A stretch of 64,000 nt of DNA from NCBI GenBank assembly GCA_003615045.1, contig ML014186.1, positions 22,028-86,027 on the forward strand, in the 5' to 3' direction. Below the pieces are notes generated by a model. The model was given only the letters and a program-made list of their open reading frames with translations, had not been told where the DNA came from and did not search any database. Source of the stretch: Caulochytrium protostelioides. Lineage: Eukaryota > Chytridiomycota > Caulochytriomycetes > Caulochytriales > Caulochytriaceae. Positions 41,876 through 53,000 of the stretch are shown here, piece by piece (within the stretch, counting starts at the first letter, position 1; every line of letters starts with the position of its first letter). A program made the translations under genes and the position numbers.

Positions 41876-42834
41876 ATGTCGGTCGTCACGGTCTTTGTGA
41901 CGTCGCACAACGCCAGCTCGGAGCGTCGCTTCGACAAGGCCACCACGCTCGGTGAGCTGAAGGTAGGCCGGCATCTACCTTCCTTTCCAGATGTGATGCA
42001 GTAGGCGATGGATTGCACCAGCAAAGCGTTTCGGTGCGGCAGAAACTGACTACCGTTCTGTTTGCTGTGCTGTGCTGTACTGTATTGTCCTATGCAAATG
42101 TTGCGATCGCTTTCTTCTAGCAACGCCTCGAGCCCATTACTGGTATCCCGGCCTCCACGATCCGGTTGAGCCTATATGATGACAACGACCAGTTCGTGGG
42201 CCCGATGGCCGGCGACGACGACCGCATGCTGGGATACTTCCCCGTGGCGGACTATTGGCGCATCCAATGCACCCCGGGCGCCACGGCAGCCGCGACCGGC
42301 CCGGGCGGCAGCGTCCTCGCGGCCCACCACGCCACGGGTGCCGCCGCCGCGTTCATTCCGGACTACAATGACGTGAGCGGCGTCGAGAAATTTGAGATCA
42401 GCGACGCTGAGTACGCCTCCCGCAACGATAGCGTCCGTGCGTTCAAGCAGCGCCACAAGCTGGGCCGGTTCGCCGAGACCGACCCTAGCTCGGACGCGGC
42501 GCAGCTCCAGACCCAGCAGCTGGCGGCCTGGGCGCTCGCCGCCGAAAAGATCACGGTCGGCAACCGCTGCGAGCTGCTGCCGGCACAGGACAGCGATAGC
42601 GACCTCGAACCTCGCAAGCGCGGCACTGTGGCATTTATCGGGACAACCGAGTTTAAGCCGGGCGTGTGGGTCGGCGTCACGCTCGATGAGCCCACGGGCA
42701 AGAACGATGGCGCTGTCGATGGTATCCGTTATTTCCAGTGTCCGGCCAAACGCGGTGTGTTCGTGCGGCCGACCAAGGTTGCCGTAGGCGACTATCCGGA
42801 GCGTGATCTCTTTGACGAGCTCGATGAGCTGTAA
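41876..42834 (+). CDS. ALF1: Tubulin-folding cofactor B (Alf1/TBCB)
   Basis: Two exons: 41876-41962 and 42121-42834; intron of 158 bp (GTAGGC...CTAG), phase 0; 266 residues. TBCB binds alpha-tubulin and works with cofactor E in tubulin heterodimer assembly. The N-terminal ubiquitin-like domain (~1-90) spans the splice join. A helical linker contains KFEISDAEYASRNDSVRAFK, a family signature. The C-terminal CAP-Gly domain (~175-250) has RGTVAFIGTTEFKPGVWVGV and the GKNDG motif. The protein ends in DELDEL, like the acidic C-terminus of TBCB. Human TBCB is 244 residues. Confidence 0.95.
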
Positions 42835-42969
42835 TGTGCTGAAGCAGAAGACCTTCCCTTTCAGAAGATAATTTATACCGTTTATACAACCTAAAAAGAC
42901 TCATGTTGATAAAGAATGGGATTGGTTCTGGAGGTGAACACCGGTTGCGTGCCCCTTCTGCGAAGCGTT

Positions 42970-44979
42970 TCAAACTTTGACGCGCTTGGTCGGATTGGCG
43001 TCGGCTGGGGGATCCGCCAGCGCCTGCTTGGCCGCTGGTAGAGCACTCGGTTTGGCCTCGACGGGCGTCAGCGCTGCCGCGGGCGCGGTGGCAGCGGCTG
43101 CGGATACCGCAGGGGCTGCTGCTTCGGGGGCCGCCGCAGACGAAGCCTGGGCGGCCGCCGGCGGCGGCACGGGCGCGCCTGACTCCCACACTTCCGGCGG
43201 CAAATCACGGCTTTTCAGGAATCGAACGACGAGCCCCATCGTCTCGGCGTTGTACCCGTCCCATTGCGCGACGAGTTGGTGGAACTCGCGCTCGGCCCAG
43301 GCGAGGTCATGCGGCTCGCTGGAGAGATGGCCATACCCTTGGGACGGGGCGGCCGCGGCCGTGGCCGCGGCCGCGGCAGCGGCAGCGGCGTTGCGGTGGA
43401 GCGGCGCGAGACCAATGTAGAAGGAGGCGGTGTAGATGCGCATGACGTCGTGGGAGGCCGCAGCGATGGCAGCGGCGGTGGCGGCGGCGCCTGCGCCATC
43501 GGCCGAAGTGATGGCCGGCTGCTCGGGTATCAACTTGGCCAGGGCCTCCTGCTCCTCCTGGGTGCGTACGGGGGGGTCGCCCATCTTGGCGTCAGCGACT
43601 TCGTCGGGTCCGCGGCAGACGACGTCGCATTCGAATCCGTTGACGAAGGGGTGCACGATGCGGAAGAGGCCCGTGGCCTCGAGCTTGGCGACGAACTTGC
43701 GCAGCCGGGCTTCGACAAGACCGGCCCAGCGGAGCTGCACGTCCGCGCTGGGGCTGGACGCGATCACGCGCAGGAAAGATTTGTATGTGTGGAAGAAAGT
43801 ATGCTTCTCGAACAGTGGCTCCCAGCCGGTTGGCCGGTCCATGATGCCGTCCTCGACCTGGTCCACAGGCACCAGATCGGCTTTGGTCTCGGCGGCGGAC
43901 TTCTGAGACTGCGCGTCGACGATCGTACCCACGATTTTTGCGGCGCGCTGGAGCTCGGCGGTCATGATGGTGCGGGTGCTGGGCAGGATGTTGTGGGTGG
44001 CGCACATGCAGGGGTAGCTGGGCGTGATGACAGGCATGATGTGCTGGCGGTCGTGGGGATACTGGACGGGATTCCACTCGCGGACATCGAGCGGCCCCGA
44101 GTTGGCGACGGGGCAGAGCATCACGGGCTGCGGCCATGTCCACCGGCCGAGATGCTCAAACACCTTCCGCACGACGGTCGAAGCCGACGCGTTGGGATAC
44201 AGCTGACAGATGCGCGCCACGCAGATCGCCCAGGCGACACCGCCAAAGAACCCCATGACGTTCGCATAGATGGCGCGGCGTTTGGCCCAGACCTTGATGC
44301 ACCGCAGGGTCGTGCGGAAGGTTTCGACGTCCGGCACCAGATGCAAAATCTGGTCCGTGACACGGCTGCCGTTCAAAGAGCGCACGCAGCGCTCGTCGAG
44401 GAAGCGCAGCAGGTTGTTGTCTGCCAAATCGAGATCGGGCGGGATCTGCGCGCGGCCGAGCTGGGCAAACGTGATGTCGACATCAATCCCGTCAAACACC
44501 ATCTTGATGACGGGCACATAGGCGTCCGGGACGCTGCCGAGCTCCGAGCACTCTGGCCGCGCGCGCAGCTGCTCGGCAAACGTGGTGAAGAAGTCATCGC
44601 GCGTCACAAACTTCGGGGCCACGCACAGGGCGTCGATATCGCTCGCGCGGCCGTGCACGCCGAGGCGGTACGAGCCGAAGGCATGAATGTTGCCGCCCGC
44701 CTTCTGCGCCAGCGCGACGGGCATCTTGTTGGCGATGCCGATCTGTGTCACAAACCCGCGGAAGAGTTTTGTGAGCAGCGCTAGAAAGCGCGCGCGCTTA
44801 TTCCGCTCGCGCTCGGTTTCATACTGATCCATCCGCTTCAGCTGGCGGATCAGGTTGTTGGTGAGCGCCTCGTCCAGCTGTGTCGGCTTGGCCCGCGACA
44901 GGGGCGGGGTCATGCCCCATTGCCGCTGCGACGCCGCGTCGCTCGACGTCGCGCTGCTGGCAGCCCCCGGCCGGCTCAT
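42970..44979 (-). CDS. PAP1: Nuclear poly(A) polymerase (Pap1)
   Basis: Encodes ~669 residues in one exon. Pap1 adds poly(A) tails to cleaved pre-mRNA 3' ends. The nucleotidyltransferase signature FGSYRLGVHGRASDIDAL carries the two catalytic aspartates (~114 and 116), and the third lies in DVDITFAQL (~168). The central domain has ADNNLLRFLDERCVRSLNG, LRCIKVWAKRRAIYANVMGF and GGVAWAICVARICQLYPNA, and PVITPSYPCMCATHN, all very typical of eukaryotic Pap. The RNA-binding domain follows, then an Ala/Pro-rich tail ending KRVKV (basic, possibly an NLS). An in-frame GTG precedes the ATG at 44979. It converges on cofactor B with 135 bp between stops. Confidence 0.95.
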   Translation of the reverse strand: MSRPGAASSATSSDAASQRQWGMTPPLSRAKPTQLDEALTNNLIRQLKRMDQYETERERNKRARFLALLTKLFRGFVTQIGIANKMPVALAQKAGGNIHAFGSYRLGVHGRASDIDALCVAPKFVTRDDFFTTFAEQLRARPECSELGSVPDAYVPVIKMVFDGIDVDITFAQLGRAQIPPDLDLADNNLLRFLDERCVRSLNGSRVTDQILHLVPDVETFRTTLRCIKVWAKRRAIYANVMGFFGGVAWAICVARICQLYPNASASTVVRKVFEHLGRWTWPQPVMLCPVANSGPLDVREWNPVQYPHDRQHIMPVITPSYPCMCATHNILPSTRTIMTAELQRAAKIVGTIVDAQSQKSAAETKADLVPVDQVEDGIMDRPTGWEPLFEKHTFFHTYKSFLRVIASSPSADVQLRWAGLVEARLRKFVAKLEATGLFRIVHPFVNGFECDVVCRGPDEVADAKMGDPPVRTQEEQEALAKLIPEQPAITSADGAGAAATAAAIAAASHDVMRIYTASFYIGLAPLHRNAAAAAAAAATAAAAPSQGYGHLSSEPHDLAWAEREFHQLVAQWDGYNAETMGLVVRFLKSRDLPPEVWESGAPVPPPAAAQASSAAAPEAAAPAVSAAAATAPAAALTPVEAKPSALPAAKQALADPPADANPTKRVKV

Positions 44980-46120
44980 CCTCACGACGCGGATGCGGGC
45001 GCGCCCGTGAGACTGACAGCAAGTTCAGTGGAAAGACGATCGGGCGCAACGGCGGTCAACGGGGAGGAGAGGTCGTGTCGGCGTCAGGTTGTGGTATCGG
45101 GAAGCAGTCTAGGGATCTGGGACGGGGTCTTTGAAGGACGCTCATGATCCATGCGCGGGGCGGCCTCCAAGAGACGGTGGCCCGTTTCATATCATCCCGC
45201 GCCCCCCTTAACGTATCCCATCCATCCCTCGGTCCACATCCCAGGTGGACATTTCAGGGTTGGTAGGCGACTCCGCGCGAACCGTGCTCGCGCGGTGCGC
45301 CAGGTGCGCCATTCGACGCCGAGGCGGAAAGACCCCTGACGGCGATGGACGAACCGACGCGCCGTGTCGACGGCCTCTGTCTCGCCGTCCCGCCGAGACC
45401 AGCGGCGCCGCGGCTCTCGCCGCCACCGAATGCCACCGTCAACTGGCGAAGGCAAAGGCGCGAAAAGGAAAAAATAAAGGAGCGGCAGGCTTGGCGGTGA
45501 GAGACGCCGACGTCGCGGATGCCGCGCCGCGGCAAAGCAACCGCGGTGGTCGTGGCCTCCGCCGACGCCGCCGCCATCATTGGCGCTCGCCTGCCACACC
45601 ATACTCCGTCGAGTCGCGCCGCGACCTGTCCGAAGCGATCCCCGACCGTCCAGCACGGGCACGGGCACGGGCTCGAAGGCGGCACGGCGTGGTGGCGCAG
45701 CACCACAGGGCCCACGGCCGACCAACCGCTCGCCACGGAGCTTCCGCGCCGCGAGCGCGGAGATAATGCTCGGAGCGCGCAGGACGTCGGCCACGTGGCC
45801 GCAGCGACAACGCGCCGCGTGGCCAAGCCCCTGCCAGCGGAGGCCAAGCCCCTGTTGATGACCTGCATCGAGCGTGCTGATGATCCTGATCCTGATCCCC
45901 TCTCGGCCGTGCGTGATCGGCCGTCTCCGCCCTCGGCACCTCCGCTCGATCCGCCCTGGCGCCGCCGCTCGACGCGGTCTCCACAGCGCACGCGCGTGCG
46001 CTGGCCCACCGTCCTTCTTGCTGGATGCGCGGCGGCTGATCTGCGGCCGCCTGCCCACGTCTGTCGACGCCGCCGTCGACAGACCGCCGTTCTGGCCCGG
46101 CCGCCTCCAGCACAGCGACG
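44980..46120. promoter_or_regulatory. Divergent promoter region, PAP1 / coiled-coil gene
   Basis: No gene supported; the long ORFs crossing it on both strands are composition artefacts. A CACGTG lies at 45792-45797. Confidence 0.45.
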
Positions 46121-48916
46121 ATGTCGCTCGACCCGCCCATCCCCGGGCCCCGCGACGGCGGCCCCCACCCTCCTCCCGAGCATCCCGACGACCACGACCA
46201 CGACCACGACCACGACCCCAGCGTCGCCGTGGATCATCACGCGACGGACGCCGCGAACGCGCCTGCGGGCGCGACGGTCGCCGAGCATGCCGCGGCGCAC
46301 CATGCCGCGACGGCCGCGCCCCGGCGGTCGTCCACCGCGCTGCCTTCCGGCCCGACGGCGCTCAAAGCCGCGGGCAGGCTCGGGCAGTCGATGCCGGCCC
46401 TTGCCGGCCATCCCGCGCGACGCTCCGGCGCCTGGGCCACGCGGTCCTCGGGCTCGCTCGCCACGGCCGCGCCCGAAGCAGCCTCCCCGCCGGCCGCCAG
46501 CGCCGCCAGCGCCGCCATGCCCGCGGCGATCGCGACGATCCTGTCCCAGCGCGACTCGCAGCTCGTGTCCGCGTTCGACGCGCTGCAGCACGAGATCGCG
46601 TCGCGCGACGCCGCGTCGGCGACGCTGCAGCAGCAGTTCGACGAGCTGGCGGCCGACTTTGTGTTTAATCTGGATCTGCTCGCGCAGCGCGATGCGGAGC
46701 TCGAGGCGCTGGAGCGCGACGTGGCCGCGGCGCAGGCGGCCGAGCAGGACGAGCGGGCGCGCGCCGTGCAGGCGCGGGACGAGGCGCAACGGCACGCCGA
46801 AACGGTCGCGCAGCTCCAGCAGCAGCTGCAGACCGCCGCGCTCGACCATGCCGCCGCGATGCGCGAGGCCCGCCGCGTGCGCCAGGACCTCGCGCACGAG
46901 CACCAGGCCGCACTGCGGCTGAGCGAGCAGCAGCACCAGCAGCACGTGGCGCAGCAGGCTGAAGCGGCCATGCACGTGGCGTACGAGCTCAGCGCGGCCA
47001 AGGAGGCGCTGGCCGCGGCCGCAGAAGCCCATGCGGCCGAGCTGGCCCAGGCGGCGCGGGAAGCGGCCCTGGAGCGGACGCGGCTCGAGACGGCGCTCGC
47101 GAACCTGACGATCGAGCGCGATGCGCGGGACCAGGCGCTGCAGCAGCAGCGCGCGTCGGCGGAGCACGAGCTCGCCATGGCCGCGCGTGCCGCCGAGGAG
47201 CAGCACGAGGTCGTGCAGGCGCTGCAGTCCCACGTCCGCGCGCTGCAGTCCGAGCTACATGCCACGCAAACGCAGCACCGCCAGGACGTCGAGGAGCTGC
47301 AGTCGGGCGCCGAGGCGGCGCTCGAGCGGTTGAGCGCGAAGCTCGCGCGTCGCACGGCCGACGTGGCCGCGGCGCGCGAAGCGCAGACCCAGCTGCAGGC
47401 CCAGGTGGACACGACCCAGCGCCGGCTGGCCGAGATGGCGCAGCAGCACCAGGAGGCGCTGCGGACGCTGCAGGACGCGTGGGCGACCGAGCGCCAGCGC
47501 CTCATTGAGCAGCGCCAGCAGCGCCAGCGCGACCTCGACCTGGCGGAAGCCCGGGCCGCCGAGCTCGAGGGCGGGCGCGACGCCGCATCGGCGCGGGAAG
47601 CGCAGGCGCATGCGCAGCTCGCGGCGCTCGAGCAGCACGTGGCGGCGCTGATGGCGCGCGAGGCCGAGATGCGCACCGCGGAAGCGGCCGCGAGCGGCGA
47701 GCGCGTGTCGCCGCCGCCGCCACCGCCGCCGCCGAGCAGCGCGCTGGAAGCCGAGAATGCGGCGTTGCGCGCGACGATTGCGGCGATGCGCCGCGACATG
47801 GAAGCGACCGTTGCGGACGTCGTCGCGCTGCAGCAGCAGCAGCACGAGGCGCGCGAGCGCGACCACGCCGACCGCGACGCGGCGCAGGCAGATGAGACGG
47901 CGCGGCTCCAGGCGGCGCTGGCGGCCGCGCAGACGGAGCTGCAGTCGGCGCGCCTGCAGCTGCTGGCCGCGAGCGCCGCCGCGCCGACGGCGGGCGGCGC
48001 CGACGCCGCGGCGGGCGCGGCCGGCGGCGCCGTCGTGCTCTCGCCGGCGATCCAGGCGGCGATCCAGACGCACTACGAAGCGCATCTCGCGCGGCTGGCG
48101 CAGCAGTCGGACGCGCGGCTCGCGGCGGTCGAGCGCGCGCTGGCCGGCGCGCGGCGCGAGCGCGCGCAGACGGGGCAGCAGCTGCTCGCGTGCGCGTCGC
48201 GCCTGGCGGCGGCGCGCCGCGAGAACCGGCAGCTGCTCGACCTGGCGAACGCGCGGCGCGCCGCGGCGGCGCCGCGCGACGCCGCGACGCAGACGGCCGC
48301 GCCGCTCGCGCGGTCGACGAGCGCCGTCGATCTGCCGCGTCGCGACGGCGCGGCGTCGGCCGCGGCGTCGCTCCCGTCGGCGTCGGCGGCGCGGCGGTCC
48401 GGCGTGCAGGGCCACGGCGTGGCCCTGCACGCCGGACCCGGGGGCACGGCGCGTGACGCCCGGCCCGTGGCGTCGGGGCCGCCCGCCGCGGCGCGGCCGT
48501 CGGCAGCGACGCTGCGGGCGGCGCCTGCGGCGCGGACCCCGGCCGCCGCCTCGTCCGGGTCGACCCCGCGACCGGCGACTGCTGCCGTCCCAGCAGCCGC
48601 CTCCGCCGCCTCCGCCGCTCGGACGTCGCGCAGCACGCCCGCCGCGCCTGGCGCGGGCGCGCGCGGTCGTGTCCGATCGACGCGTCAGCGGCTGCGCTCG
48701 ATCCGCAACTACAACGTCCGGGACGACGAGGAGGATGGCCACGACGACCGCGATGACCGCGATGACCGCGACCACTGCGATGACCGCGATGACCACGACG
48801 ACCCCGACGACCGCGACGCTTCTGATGTGGAGCCAGAGGACCTGAAGGCGTGGGCGGTGGCCTTCTGGGACGACGTCTCGACGCTGGAGGGCCATCGCCC
48901 CCGCCCGGGGTCGTGA
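46121..48916 (+). CDS. Long coiled-coil protein, family unknown
   Basis: Encodes 931 residues in one exon. Residues ~140-680 are an almost unbroken coiled coil rich in Ala, Gln, Glu, Arg and Leu with heptad spacing (for example QRDAELEALERDVAAAQAAE), interrupted by a polyPro turn near 530. The N-terminus holds a His-Asp repeat (HDHDHDHD). A Ser/Ala/Pro/Arg-rich linker follows the coil. Close to the C-terminus is an Asp-Arg repeat tract (48725-48815), then DLKAWAVAFWDDVSTLEGH, the only globular-looking end. No family is recognised; golgins, spindle or basal-body proteins of this type are all possible. The forward frame is chosen over large antisense ORFs because only it shows heptads. The linker contains a striking DNA inverted repeat (listed separately). 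Confidence 0.65.
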   Translation: MSLDPPIPGPRDGGPHPPPEHPDDHDHDHDHDPSVAVDHHATDAANAPAGATVAEHAAAHHAATAAPRRSSTALPSGPTALKAAGRLGQSMPALAGHPARRSGAWATRSSGSLATAAPEAASPPAASAASAAMPAAIATILSQRDSQLVSAFDALQHEIASRDAASATLQQQFDELAADFVFNLDLLAQRDAELEALERDVAAAQAAEQDERARAVQARDEAQRHAETVAQLQQQLQTAALDHAAAMREARRVRQDLAHEHQAALRLSEQQHQQHVAQQAEAAMHVAYELSAAKEALAAAAEAHAAELAQAAREAALERTRLETALANLTIERDARDQALQQQRASAEHELAMAARAAEEQHEVVQALQSHVRALQSELHATQTQHRQDVEELQSGAEAALERLSAKLARRTADVAAAREAQTQLQAQVDTTQRRLAEMAQQHQEALRTLQDAWATERQRLIEQRQQRQRDLDLAEARAAELEGGRDAASAREAQAHAQLAALEQHVAALMAREAEMRTAEAAASGERVSPPPPPPPPSSALEAENAALRATIAAMRRDMEATVADVVALQQQQHEARERDHADRDAAQADETARLQAALAAAQTELQSARLQLLAASAAAPTAGGADAAAGAAGGAVVLSPAIQAAIQTHYEAHLARLAQQSDARLAAVERALAGARRERAQTGQQLLACASRLAAARRENRQLLDLANARRAAAAPRDAATQTAAPLARSTSAVDLPRRDGAASAAASLPSASAARRSGVQGHGVALHAGPGGTARDARPVASGPPAAARPSAATLRAAPAARTPAAASSGSTPRPATAAVPAAASAASAARTSRSTPAAPGAGARGRVRSTRQRLRSIRNYNVRDDEEDGHDDRDDRDDRDHCDDRDDHDDPDDRDASDVEPEDLKAWAVAFWDDVSTLEGHRPRPGS
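48396..48438. repeat. Perfect inverted repeat, 20-bp arms, 3-nt loop
   Basis: Left arm 48396-48415, loop GGC at 48416-48418, right arm 48419-48438; every base of the arms pairs. Arms begin GGTCCGGCGTGC and end GCACGCCGGACC. It lies in frame inside the coiled-coil gene's linker and would form a very stable hairpin in the mRNA. Confidence 0.95.
48725..48825 (+). repeat. Degenerate Asp-Arg coding repeat
   Basis: Repeated gaccgcgat-type units encode runs such as DDRDDRDDRD in the coiled-coil protein. Confidence 0.75.
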
Positions 48917-50057
48917 AGGGATCGTGGTGCCGATCCGCCCCGGGGGGCGGCTCCTACGGCGACGGCTTGGTGGCCGGCCATCGGTCGCGACACCCGCCCT
49001 GCGGCCGTTCCGCGCGTGCGGGGTGACCCTGATAGGGGCGCGGTTCCTTCGCATCCGGGGGTGACGTCGATGGAGGGTTTGCCATCATCGCATGGCGCGC
49101 GGCGGCGGCGGCTGGTCCATGCGACGGCGCATGCGGCGGCTCATCCGACCGCCGTCGTCGCGGAATGGCCACGTTGCGCGTTCAGCCGCCGACGGCCTCG
49201 CCTTCGCCATCGCCAATCGCCCTCGCCGCGCGCCATCGCCCTCCGGTGGTTCGCGGCGGGACGCGCGGCAGGCGGGCCGCGGGGGCTTAGCGGAGGGTGC
49301 ACGGCGGCCGGAAACTGCGCCACCCGGTGGCGGTGGCGGTGGCAGTGGCGCCGGAAGCGGGCACACGGCTTCCGACCGGCCCCGCGCGCTGGGTGGCGCA
49401 GCACGCGGCCCGGCCGCGGCGCTCATTTGTCATCGGGCGGCCCCATGGGTGGCGCGGCCGTGGGCGGTGGCCGCCGACGGAACGGAACGGCCCGCGCGCA
49501 CGACGGCGTTCGGCGGCCACCGCCGCGGTCGCCTGACCCGGGCAAGGCGCGCGCGGCCCGCCGCTATAAAGCCCGCGCGCGCGGCCGCGCACGCGGCGTC
49601 CCCACAACGCGGTGCCGCCAGCGCACCCGCCAGCGAGGCACGAGAGAACGATCGATCGTCCCGCCGTGCAAGCCAACCAACGACCGCTGGTCTCTCTGGA
49701 TCTCTACCGAACACCAGTGCTCCGCTTCCTTGTGTGTGTTTTCAACGGCAGCTTCTTGGGGTCCTTCTCCATTCTCGACGCTCACAGCCCAGGCAGGTAT
49801 ATTCGTGGACGGCCCGTGACGGCCGCGCCCGCGTTTCGCAGTCGACGGGCCTCGGCGATTCCGCCGTTGTCATCAACCAGTCCCATCACAACGGCGATCG
49901 ATCACACGACGGTGCCTGCCTGCCTGCCTGCCTGCCCTCCACCGTGCTCCCCGTCATCACGACACCCCCGTTCGCCGTGCCTTCTGACGCCGGCATCATT
50001 CAGCACTCGCCGGTCGAGACCACGTCCCCGTCGCTCACGAGCGACACGTCCGACACC
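48917..50057 (+). promoter_or_regulatory. Promoter and 5' leader of the bZIP gene
   Basis: A TATAAA box lies at 49565-49570 in very GC-rich sequence. Downstream the base composition drops and the sequence looks like a long 5' leader. The coding frame of the bZIP gene is open through here by chance, but holds no good domain. A (TGCC) run occurs at 49916-49934. Confidence 0.45.
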
Positions 50058-53000
50058 ATGGACCACGCTTCCCTGCTCAACCCCTGGGTGGCCGAGGGCA
50101 TCTTCCCGTCCATGCTGCCCTCGTTCCTGCCCGTCTTCTCGGGCGACGGCGGCAACCCCATGTGGGCCTCTCCAGACCCCATGATCCGTGCCGCTAACCC
50201 TACCAAGTCCAACCAGCGCGGCGACCTTGGCGCCATCGCTAACGTCTTCAACACCCCGCACCACCACGCGACCGGGGGCCCCTATGCACACGGCCCCGCC
50301 GGCCAGTCGTCGCGACACGGCATTGCGGTCCAACGTTACCAGCCCCGACAGGCCGATGCCACGCCGGCACCAGCTCCCACCCCAAGGCGGGCCGGGCCGT
50401 TAATTAATGCTGGACACACCCTGGACTTTAACGACTTTGAGGGCGGAGGCCTCTCGTCGCGCGAAAGCGAGGCTCCCGCGCTGTCGCCGACAGCCACCGT
50501 CACCCCGACCTTGATGGTCGCCGGCGGTCGGTCGGCATCAGCACCCCATCTTGCCGCTTCGCCGGCACCCGCCAGAGCCGCGCCAGAGCGCGCCGACTCC
50601 ACTGAGCCGGCGCGGCCGTTGCCCCCCACACGATATCCGACGCAGCAGCAGATGCAGCAGATGCAGCAATTGCATCAGCTGCAGCAGCTGCAACAGTTGC
50701 AGTTTCAGCTGCAACAGATGAACGCTTTCCAAAACGGCCGACCGGGTCCGGATGGTGCACCGCTGGTCGTGTCGCCATCCGCTGCCGCCGCGGCCATTGC
50801 TGCCGCTGCCGCTGCCGCTGCCGCTGCCGCCAACAACAACAACAATCAGAACAACACCCCGGCCGTCTCTGCATCGGTTGATACCCAGCCTTCGTACTCA
50901 GGCATCTCGCGCATGGTGCTGGACATGTTGGCGACCCACCCGAACACCTCGGTGGCGTCGTCCACGGACTCGGCGCAGCCGGCGGTCGCGCCGACAAACA
51001 ACCCAGCCCCTATCACCGTCAACCCGAACGCCTTTGCAATGCCCGCCGCGATGGGTCCGCAGGCACGGCGCCCGGCTGCCACTGCCGACGGTGTCGAGAG
51101 CCGACCTGCGGAAGCGGGCAGCCCGGCGCCGTCGACGTTTGTCTCGCTTTCTCAGGAGTCGCACCCGACCACGCCGGCCTCGCAGCTCGCACGTGACGAC
51201 GCCATGATGTTCGATGTGGCTTCGGATGACTTGGATGACCATGCGGTCGACCACGTGGTGCCAGCCGCAGCGCCGGAGGATGACGATGACGATGCGTCGG
51301 ACAGCGACGCCTTGGACTCGGACAGTGACGAGGAGTCGAATGTAGGTGATCTGGACGGCGCCGGGATGGCGGCGGCAGATGAGGACGCTTCGTCCCACGG
51401 GACCCCAGAGACGGCCAAGGCAGCGATGCTGTCTCCCTTGTCGGCGACCCATTCGCTCCATGACGAGGATGACGAGTCATCGCCGTCGCCTACCCTGAAC
51501 TCGGCGCCCAAGCGACGTCGTCTGAGCCACCAGCCGGCGGCCACGACCAAGAAGGCCCCTGCTGCTCTTTCGAGTCCGGCTCGCCACACCCGTGGCGCCG
51601 AAGCCAAGGTTGCCGCCACGACGGCTGCCACGAAGGCGGTGCCGAGCAAGAAGTCTACAGCGCCCGCAGTGACCGCCCACGACCCGATGGCACCGGCGCC
51701 CGTCAAGCGCCACCGGCTGACCCCGACCGAGCGTGCCGAGAAGGCGCGTCTGCGGGCGATCCGTAACCGCGCGGCTGCGCAGATGTCTCGCGACAACAAG
51801 AAGCGTTACATTAGTGAGCTGGAATCTCGCAATGCGCGACTGGAACGCGAGAATGACGCCCTGCGCCGGAGCAAGCTGTCGTCTGCTGCCTCCTCCTCGC
51901 CCTCGCCGTCGGCGACCGCTTCGCCCATGGTCAAGCAGGAGGCGACGCCTCTGCCGTCGACTATGTCGACCCCGGCGCGCACCTCGTCGGTGACGGCTGA
52001 CCCTGCCGAAGAGACCCAGGCCCTGTCGCGCGAGAATGCCATGCTGACGGCTCAGCTCGAATCGCTGAAGCAGCAGCTCGAGCAAGCCCGCCAGCAAGCA
52101 GCGGCGGCTGCCGCTGCGGCTGCGGCCGCGGCTGCCGTTGCGGCCGCTGCGGCACCTCAGACGGTGTCCACCTTGACCGACCCGATGACGCCGCCGGTGG
52201 CCACCGTGGCCACCGCAACGGCCATGAGCCCGGCGGTGTCGACGCCGTCGTCCATGACTCACCGTTCGTCGACGACTGCTGACGTGCCGACACCGGAGAG
52301 CGACGACACGACGCAGGACGAGGACGATGTGATGCGTGTGTACCGCTCGCGCCACCGCCAGTCGCGCTTCCGTCCGGCGGCCGCGCCGATCGTGACGAAT
52401 GCGGCCCAAACGGCGGCCTCGCGCTTTGCCGCGGCAGGCAAGCCGCTGTTGGCACCGCCCACCGCGGCCACCGACCCGCGTGTCTCGGCCCTGCCTTTTT
52501 CGGACCTGGTCCTCACCTCGCCGTCGGCGACAATGCCCTCGTCGACGCCGGCGCCCACGCCCCAAATGCCCTCCTCAACGGCGGCGGCGTCGTCGTCGGC
52601 GACGGCGACGGCGCCGGCCTTCCCGCCGGCGCTTGACGAGGCGACGCTGAAGGCGCTGTTTGGCGGCAGCTCGACTCTGGCGGCGGCCTGGACGCAGCAC
52701 CCCATGGATGTGCCCCTACACCCAGCCGACCAGACCCACGACGATGACGAGGCCTACCTCATGTCGCAGCTGGGCTGGGACTGGATGGCCCCTGCGGCGC
52801 AGGCGGCTCTGTATGCGGCTCCCACCGCGGCGGAGACGTCCCACGCCGTGGTCTCGTCTGCGGCCGCACCCGCAGCTGAAGCCTCCTCGTCCGCCCCGGC
52901 CTCGGCCGCGCAGCTGGACATGAACGCGGCCAGTGCGGCCGCGGCGGCCCTGCTGCCCTCGGACTGGGCGCGTGCTGCGGTCGCTGTCGCCATGAACACG

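Noticed and set aside
45254-47233. 659-codon minus-strand ORF, and a similar one at 47255-49054
   Set aside because: Shadow of the coiled-coil gene. The forward frame shows heptad periodicity; the reverse frames do not.
49092-50057. N-terminal extension of the bZIP ORF by 322 codons
   Set aside because: It contains a TATA box and promoter-like composition, its translation looks random, and the ATG at 50058 has a far better context.
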